DNA of 12,241 nt from Candidatus Delongbacteria bacterium (GTDB lineage: Bacteria > UBA4055): positions 1 to 12,241 of the forward strand of contig JAKLPX010000408.1 of NCBI GenBank assembly GCA_022013635.1. The letters run 5' to 3'. Shown piece after piece: positions 8,306 through 12,241 of this stretch. Under the pieces are notes generated by a model. The model was not told the DNA's origin. It worked only from the letters and a program-made list of their open reading frames with translations, and did not search any database. Both the position numbers and the translations under genes were made by a program. How positions within the stretch are numbered: position 1 is the first letter of the stretch; each line of letters begins with the position of its first letter.

Positions 8306-9040
8306 TTATTCTATGGATTTTATTATTTCAAGCAGTTCGACTTCAAAAATGAGAACTGAATTCGGAGGGATCACGCCTCTCGCGGCTGTTCCGTAACCTA
8401 ACTTTGGCGGAACAAATAATTTATACTTGCTTCCCGCTTTCATCATCAGCAATCCTTCCTGAAATCCTTTTACCGTATTTTTTAGCTGCAATACCGCGGG
8501 TTCACCTTTCTTGTATGTATTTTCAAATTCTTCGCCTGATATCAGAGTACCGGTATAATTTATTTTTATTTTATCACTTAGAACAGGTTTCGTACCGCTA
8601 CCCTCTTTGATAATAATATATTGGAGCCCGCCTTTTAAAGATTTAACATTTTTATTTTTCATGTTTTCTGAAAGATATTGGTCGCTTTGCTGGGCATTTC
8701 GTTTTGCGTTCACATTTATATCTTCCTTCTTCCTCTTAGCTTCATCTTGAGTTTTCATCCCTTCTTTTCTGACAGCTTCCATTTCTTCGTCGGAAAGCAG
8801 GAACGGATACTTTTTTATCTCATCGGTTATACCTTTAACGAATGAGTCCGCATCAAAACCGTCTTTGGAAGCCTTAAGGTTTCTCGCAAGATCTATTCCG
8901 AAAACATAGCTTTCTTTCTGGGCTTTCGTCAGTAGATCAGATCTTGTAAGTTTTTTAAAATCAGCCGCTTTTTCTTCACTGCATCCTAAGATAAGAGCAA
9001 AAACCGAAATCAGTAATGTCACTGCAATTCTTTTTATCAT
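8306..9040 (-). CDS. FKBP-type peptidyl-prolyl isomerase lipoprotein (FkpA/Mip-like)
   Basis: This is a 244-residue envelope protein. Residues 1-20 are a lipoprotein signal ending in the lipobox LILGC (lipidated Cys20). Residues about 38-130 resemble the helical dimerisation domain of FkpA/Mip proteins (KESYVFGIDLARNL, then a long Lys/Glu-rich helix). Residues about 137-240 are the FKBP catalytic domain: INYTGTL (160-166), VKGFQEGL (190-197), FVPPKLGYG (209-217) and PPNSVLIFEVELL (225-237). Compared with FKBP12, Asp37 appears as Glu173 and the pocket Trp59 as Phe193, both conservative. It should act as a periplasmic proline isomerase and chaperone. It is the first gene of the leftward block, with a perfect AAGGAGG 5 bases before its ATG and a strong promoter about 70 bases upstream. 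Confidence 0.93.
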   Translation of the reverse strand: MIKRIAVTLLISVFALILGCSEEKAADFKKLTRSDLLTKAQKESYVFGIDLARNLKASKDGFDADSFVKGITDEIKKYPFLLSDEEMEAVRKEGMKTQDEAKRKKEDINVNAKRNAQQSDQYLSENMKNKNVKSLKGGLQYIIIKEGSGTKPVLSDKIKINYTGTLISGEEFENTYKKGEPAVLQLKNTVKGFQEGLLMMKAGSKYKLFVPPKLGYGTAARGVIPPNSVLIFEVELLEIIKSIE

Positions 9041-9045
9041 CCGAA

Positions 9046-9052
9046 CCTCCTT
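9046..9052 (-). promoter_or_regulatory. Strong Shine-Dalgarno AAGGAGG of the FKBP gene
   Basis: The minus strand reads AAGGAGGTTCGGATG. This full-length anti-16S match, 5 bases from the ATG, is the strongest ribosome site I noticed in the window and fixes the start at 9040. Confidence 0.85.
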
Positions 9053-9081
9053 ATGTTACTTTTTAGTATAACTTTAACCAT

Positions 9082-9103
9082 TTTGAACTCTGCAATGTTC
9101 AAA
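9082..9103. repeat. Perfect inverted repeat TTTGAAC-N8-GTTCAAA in the divergent promoter region
   Basis: Arms at 9082-9088 and 9097-9103 are exact reverse complements of 7 bases, separated by 8 bases. The element lies just downstream of the leftward -10 box (9114-9119), so it would fall at the very start of the leader RNA. It could be an operator for a dimeric regulator or a small RNA hairpin. No regulator is encoded nearby. Confidence 0.5.
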
Positions 9104-9113
9104 TTAGTCCGTA

Positions 9114-9142
9114 AATATATCAATTCACATTAAATATGACAA
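9114..9142 (-). promoter_or_regulatory. Sigma70-type promoter of the leftward (PPIase to peptidase MA) gene block
   Basis: On the minus strand TTGTCA (9137-9142) is followed after exactly 17 bases by TATATT (9114-9119); each hexamer differs from consensus at one position. Transcription would start near 9107 and give a leader of about 65 bases before the FKBP start. On the plus strand no equally good promoter for lpxC-fabZ is visible; TAAAAT at 9166-9171 is a possible -10 box without a convincing -35 box. Confidence 0.6.
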
Positions 9143-9218
9143 GTTTTTTATTGATTTTATCAAGTTAAAATTGCATTTTTCACGATGTTCGTAAAAGAGA
9201 ATTAAAACGGAGACGAAA

Positions 9219-10625
9219 ATGCTTGAAAAGCAAAGAACTATCGGAGAAGAAGCGAGAATATCGGGAATTGGACTTCATACAGGGTGTAATTCGAATTTGA
9301 TTTTTAAACCGGCGCCTGAAGATAACGGAATCGTATTCAGGAGATCAGACCTTGAAGTACCGGTTGATATTCCTGCGACAATTGATTTCGTTGACAGCAT
9401 TTCGAGAGGAACAATTTTAAGCAATAAAGGCGTAAAAATATATACAGTCGAGCATGTTCTTGCCGCGATTTCAGGATTAAATATTGATAACATTATTGTT
9501 GAGCTTGATGCGGAAGAACCGCCTGTTATGGACGGAAGCTCAATTGATTTCGTTAATCTTTTAAAAGATAATATTGTTGAGCAAAACAAACCCAGACAAT
9601 TTTTTGAAGTCAAGGAAATCATTGCATATAAAAACGAAGAAAAAGGAATTGAATTGATCGTAGTTCCGGCGGATAAATTCAAAGTGACATATATGGTTGA
9701 TTATCAGAATCCTGCTCTCGGAACTCAGTTTACGACGCTTTATGATCTTGACGAAGAATTTATCAAAGATTATGCTTCAACCAGAACTTTTTGTTTTCTG
9801 TCAGAAGTTGAACACCTGAAAGATGCCGGTCTGATTAAAGGCGGTTCTCTATATAATTCAGTCGTAATTTTAGACAGGGAATTAAATAAAGAAGAAAGAA
9901 AAACCGTAGAAGATAAACTCGGGATGGGAAAAGGGATCATCCCTGAAACGAAAGGGATTTTAGGATCCGTTCAACTTCGATTCAAAAATGAGCCGGTCAG
10001 ACACAAAGTTCTTGATCTGATAGGCGATCTGACGCTTTTGGGGAAACCGATTAAAGCGCATTTCCTTTGCGCCAGAGGCGGACACAGCTCTCATATTGAG
10101 CTGGTAAAAATGTTGAAAAAGGCAGCTGACAAGCACGAAATTATTAATAAATTCAAAAGAAGCGCTAACGAGGATTTTGTTTTTGATGTCAATGATATCA
10201 TGAATCTTCTGCCGCACAGATATCCGATGCTTTTGGTTGACAGGCTTCTCGAAATGACTCCTAATCAGAGAGCTGTCGGTCTCAAAAATGTTTCAATAAA
10301 TGAAGATTTCTTTAACGGACATTTCCCCGGAAAACCCGTTATGCCCGGCGTGCTGATCATTGAGGCTATGGGACAAACCGGCGGACTGCTTCTTATGAAT
10401 TCCGTTGACGATCCTCAGAAAAAGGTTGTTTACTTTACCGGTCTCGATAACATCAAATTCAGAAGAACTGTTGTTCCCGGCGATCAATTAATCATGCATT
10501 TGGAGATGACAAGACCTCTTTCGAGGGGTATTTGCAGAATGAAGGGCGTGGCTTATGTTGACGGACAAAAATGCGCTGAGGCTGAAATGACGGCTATGGT
10601 CATTGAAAAAGAAGGGGATAAATAA
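9219..10625 (+). CDS. lpxC-fabZ: LpxC-FabZ fusion: UDP-3-O-acyl-GlcNAc deacetylase / 3-hydroxyacyl-ACP dehydratase
   Basis: This 468-residue cytoplasmic protein joins two enzymes. Residues 1-310 are LpxC, the zinc deacetylase that commits UDP-acyl-GlcNAc to lipid A synthesis. VEHVLAAISGL gives Glu78 and the ligand His79, RHKVLDLIGDL gives His262, Asp266 and Asp270, and GGHSSH gives catalytic His289; the spacing matches E. coli LpxC exactly (His238, Asp242, His265). Residues about 320-468 are FabZ, which dehydrates 3-hydroxyacyl-ACP. LPHRYPMLLVDR opens it, and GHFPGKPVMPGVLIIEAMGQ carries the catalytic His368 and Glu382. The two activities compete for, or derive from, 3-hydroxyacyl-ACP, so fusion may balance lipid A and fatty acid synthesis. 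This fusion is known in Bacteroidota and relatives. GGAG lies 6 bases before the ATG. lpxA follows after 16 bases. Confidence 0.97.
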   Translation: MLEKQRTIGEEARISGIGLHTGCNSNLIFKPAPEDNGIVFRRSDLEVPVDIPATIDFVDSISRGTILSNKGVKIYTVEHVLAAISGLNIDNIIVELDAEEPPVMDGSSIDFVNLLKDNIVEQNKPRQFFEVKEIIAYKNEEKGIELIVVPADKFKVTYMVDYQNPALGTQFTTLYDLDEEFIKDYASTRTFCFLSEVEHLKDAGLIKGGSLYNSVVILDRELNKEERKTVEDKLGMGKGIIPETKGILGSVQLRFKNEPVRHKVLDLIGDLTLLGKPIKAHFLCARGGHSSHIELVKMLKKAADKHEIINKFKRSANEDFVFDVNDIMNLLPHRYPMLLVDRLLEMTPNQRAVGLKNVSINEDFFNGHFPGKPVMPGVLIIEAMGQTGGLLLMNSVDDPQKKVVYFTGLDNIKFRRTVVPGDQLIMHLEMTRPLSRGICRMKGVAYVDGQKCAEAEMTAMVIEKEGDK

Positions 10626-10641
10626 ATTTTAAGGATAAATT

Positions 10642-11409
10642 ATGATTCACAACACGGCAATCGTTTCATCTAAAGCTGAAATAGGAAACAATGTAGAGAT
10701 CGGCCCTTTTACTATTGTTGAGGATAAAGTAAAGATCGGCGATAACTGCAGAATAGGCGCTCATGTCACTCTTGCTTCGGGTACTATTTTGAGTAAAGAT
10801 GTAAAAATTTTTAACGGCGCCGTTTTGGGAACCGTGCCGCAGGATCTTAAATTTTCAGGCGAAGAAACTACGCTTGAGATCGGAGAGAGAACCGTTATCA
10901 GAGAATACGCCTTTTTAAATAGAGGAACAAAAGATAAATTTAAGACGGTTATCGGCAAAGACTGCTTTCTGATGGCTTTTGTTCATGTTGCTCATGATTG
11001 TTTTATCGGGGACGGGTGTATTATAGCTAACGGAACTCAGATAGCCGGGCATATTTCCGTAGGAAATTTTACAATATTGAGCGGTCATGTTCTTATTCAT
11101 CAGTTCACTCAGGTCGGATCATACTGCATGATCGAGGGCGGCGCTAAATTAAAAAGAGACATTCCTCCTTATCTTATGATAGCGGGCGAACCGGCAAGAT
11201 TCTCAGGTCTGAACAAGATCGGTTTAAAAAGAAGAGGCTTTTCTGAAGAAGATATCCAGAAACTCTCCGACGCTTATAGAATTGTTTACAGAAACGGACT
11301 TACTACTTTAGATGCGATACAAAAGATTGAAGCCGATTACGCAAAAGATCCCAAAGTTCTGGCTATTTCGGAATTTCTTAAAAAATCTAAACGCGGAATC
11401 GTCAGATAA
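10642..11409 (+). CDS. lpxA: LpxA, acyl-ACP:UDP-N-acetylglucosamine O-acyltransferase
   Basis: This 255-residue protein is of normal LpxA length and catalyses the first step of lipid A synthesis, moving a 3-hydroxyacyl chain from ACP to the 3-OH of UDP-GlcNAc. The first 185 or so residues are hexapeptide repeats of the left-handed beta-helix (IGNNVEIGPF, IGDNCRIGA, IGKDCFL, IGDGCIIANG). The catalytic His is His118 in HVAHDC, equivalent to E. coli His125. HQFTQVG and DIPPYLMIAGEPAR follow, then the helical C-terminal domain with GLKRRGFSEEDI, ending RGIVR where E. coli has RGLIR. It works as a homotrimer in the cytoplasm. AAGGA lies 6 bases before the ATG. Its TAA overlaps the next gene's ATG by one base (TAATG). 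Confidence 0.97.
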   Translation: MIHNTAIVSSKAEIGNNVEIGPFTIVEDKVKIGDNCRIGAHVTLASGTILSKDVKIFNGAVLGTVPQDLKFSGEETTLEIGERTVIREYAFLNRGTKDKFKTVIGKDCFLMAFVHVAHDCFIGDGCIIANGTQIAGHISVGNFTILSGHVLIHQFTQVGSYCMIEGGAKLKRDIPPYLMIAGEPARFSGLNKIGLKRRGFSEEDIQKLSDAYRIVYRNGLTTLDAIQKIEADYAKDPKVLAISEFLKKSKRGIVR

Positions 11410-12218
11410 TGTCCGGCAGCGGCATCAGATTTCTGGATACAGGCTCGAATCACGGCAAATTCAATATGGCCGCCGATTATTATATAGCAAGAAATTTACT
11501 CGATAAACCCGTCTTCAGAGTTTACAGGTGGGAACCTTACTGTATCTCTTTGGGTTACCATCAGGACCTGAATGAAATAAACGGCGATAAATGCAGAGAA
11601 CTCGGTTACGATATTGTAAGAAGAGAAACCGGCGGCAGGGCTGTTTTTCATTCTGAAGAGCTTACTTATTCGATGATTATTCCCAAGAACTCAAAATTAT
11701 ATTCTGACTCTATCCTGGAAGTGTATAATAAAATAAGTCAGGTTCTTGTTACGGCATTAAAAGCAGCCGGAGTTTTTCATGCGGATTTAAAAAAAGGAAA
11801 ATCCCCCGATTTCAAAGAACTTTATAAAGAAAAATTATCTTCAATTTGTTTTTCGTCAACTTCTGCTTATGAAGTTGTAATAGGAGATAAGAAATTGGTC
11901 GGTAGTGCTCAGAAAAGGCTTAAAGATTCCGTTTTACAGCACGGTTCGATCATTGTCGGCGAAAAACATCTTGAGCTGATTGATCTATTAAAAATAGAAG
12001 ACAGATTAAAAGACAGGTATAGAGACATTACAAAAAGTAAAACTGCAACAATCGGTGAAGTTCTTGAATTATCCGATCATGAATCATTCTATTCTACATT
12101 GAAAATTGAATTAAAAAAGGCTTTGGTATCGGAATTCGACGAAAAAATAGATGATTTCAGCCTTAGTGAAAAAGATTTACTTGAAATTAATGGAATTGAG
12201 AGTTATTTTAACCTGTAA
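11409..12218 (+). CDS. LipM/LplA-family octanoyltransferase or lipoate-protein ligase
   Basis: This 269-residue protein has the biotin/lipoate-ligase catalytic fold. VRRETGGRAVFHSEELTYS (70-88) is the family's substrate-binding motif, KKLVGSAQKR (161-170) carries the invariant Lys162, and LQHGSI (176-181) follows. ICFSS contains Cys147, which aligns by eye with the catalytic Cys150 of Bacillus subtilis LipM. This favours an octanoyltransferase that moves octanoate from ACP to a lipoyl domain such as GcvH, rather than an ATP-dependent ligase. It lacks the separate C-terminal accessory domain of E. coli LplA. The start ATG shares a base with the lpxA stop, indicating coupled translation. Linkage to lipid A genes may reflect a common need for acyl-ACP. 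LplA activity cannot be excluded. Confidence 0.85.
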   Translation: MSGSGIRFLDTGSNHGKFNMAADYYIARNLLDKPVFRVYRWEPYCISLGYHQDLNEINGDKCRELGYDIVRRETGGRAVFHSEELTYSMIIPKNSKLYSDSILEVYNKISQVLVTALKAAGVFHADLKKGKSPDFKELYKEKLSSICFSSTSAYEVVIGDKKLVGSAQKRLKDSVLQHGSIIVGEKHLELIDLLKIEDRLKDRYRDITKSKTATIGEVLELSDHESFYSTLKIELKKALVSEFDEKIDDFSLSEKDLLEINGIESYFNL

Positions 12219-12232
12219 GTTTAAATTAAATT

Positions 12233-12236
12233 GGAG
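12233..12236 (+). promoter_or_regulatory. Shine-Dalgarno-like GGAG of a presumed next gene beyond the right edge
   Basis: The last bases read TTGGAGCCGAA after the lipoyltransferase stop at 12218. The GGAG is placed as if a start codon followed within a few bases, suggesting the rightward operon continues outside the window. No start codon is visible here. Confidence 0.4.
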
Positions 12237-12241
12237 CCGAA

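Noticed and set aside
9143..9171. A sigma70 promoter for lpxC-fabZ using TAAAAT at 9166-9171
   Set aside because: The -10 box is acceptable but the position 17 bases upstream reads GTTTTT, so no convincing -35 box exists. A Bacteroidota-type promoter is possible but the match is weak.
9275..9682. Minus-strand frame of 135 codons inside lpxC-fabZ, with smaller ones at 9960-10487 and 10761-11100
   Set aside because: They are complementary to conserved LpxC, FabZ and LpxA motifs and show no family features.
1..12241. tRNA or rRNA genes, CRISPR arrays, insertion sequences and strong rho-independent terminators
   Set aside because: No cloverleaf, repeat-spacer array, transposase or GC-rich hairpin followed by a T-run was found; nearly all bases are coding.

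Overview
The window looks like a piece of chromosome from an AT-rich, Gram-negative bacterium of the Fibrobacterota-Chlorobiota-Bacteroidota (FCB) superphylum. The evidence is a fused lpxC-fabZ gene followed by lpxA (lipid A synthesis), a PorV-like outer-membrane barrel, a secreted protein with a C-terminal domain resembling type IX secretion (T9SS) sorting domains, and lipoproteins with relaxed lipoboxes. An uncultured FCB lineage (Cloacimonadota, Delongbacteria, Ignavibacteria or similar) would fit, but I cannot choose between them from the sequence alone. No mobile elements, CRISPR arrays or RNA genes were seen, and coding density is very high.

Two gene blocks diverge from one 178-base intergenic region (9041-9218). 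Leftward (minus strand), seven genes lie close together in one direction: an FKBP-type prolyl isomerase lipoprotein, a cyclophilin lipoprotein, a cytoplasmic cyclophilin, a FolD-like protein, a PorV-like outer-membrane protein, a large secreted M6-metallopeptidase-like protein, and a peptidase MA/TolB-propeller protein. The last gene fills bases 1-1960 and runs off the left edge. Its 653 codons are open throughout, so the first 2 kb is not empty. A good sigma70-type promoter (TTGTCA, 17 bases, TATATT) sits at the head of this block.

Rightward (plus strand), lpxC-fabZ, lpxA and a LipM/LplA-type octanoyl- or lipoyl-transferase follow with minimal spacing. A Shine-Dalgarno-like GGAG just before the right edge suggests another gene follows.

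Both blocks can be read as envelope biogenesis. The right one makes lipid A (LpxC, LpxA) with a FabZ module that supplies acyl chains, plus a protein-lipoylation enzyme. The left one pairs envelope folding catalysts with a possible T9SS shuttle and its cargo. FolD and the cytoplasmic cyclophilin are housekeeping-type passengers or have a link that is not obvious.

The most notable observations are two intact reading frames whose key catalytic residues are changed. The M6-like protein has lost the first His and the catalytic Glu of its HExxH motif (now LMFAH), so it is probably a pseudopeptidase. The FolD-like protein lacks the lysine and glutamine used by the cyclohydrolase activity, so it may be only a dehydrogenase or something else. 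The three adjacent prolyl isomerases of two unrelated folds upstream of a PorV/CTD-cargo pair are the best candidate for an undescribed functional unit.
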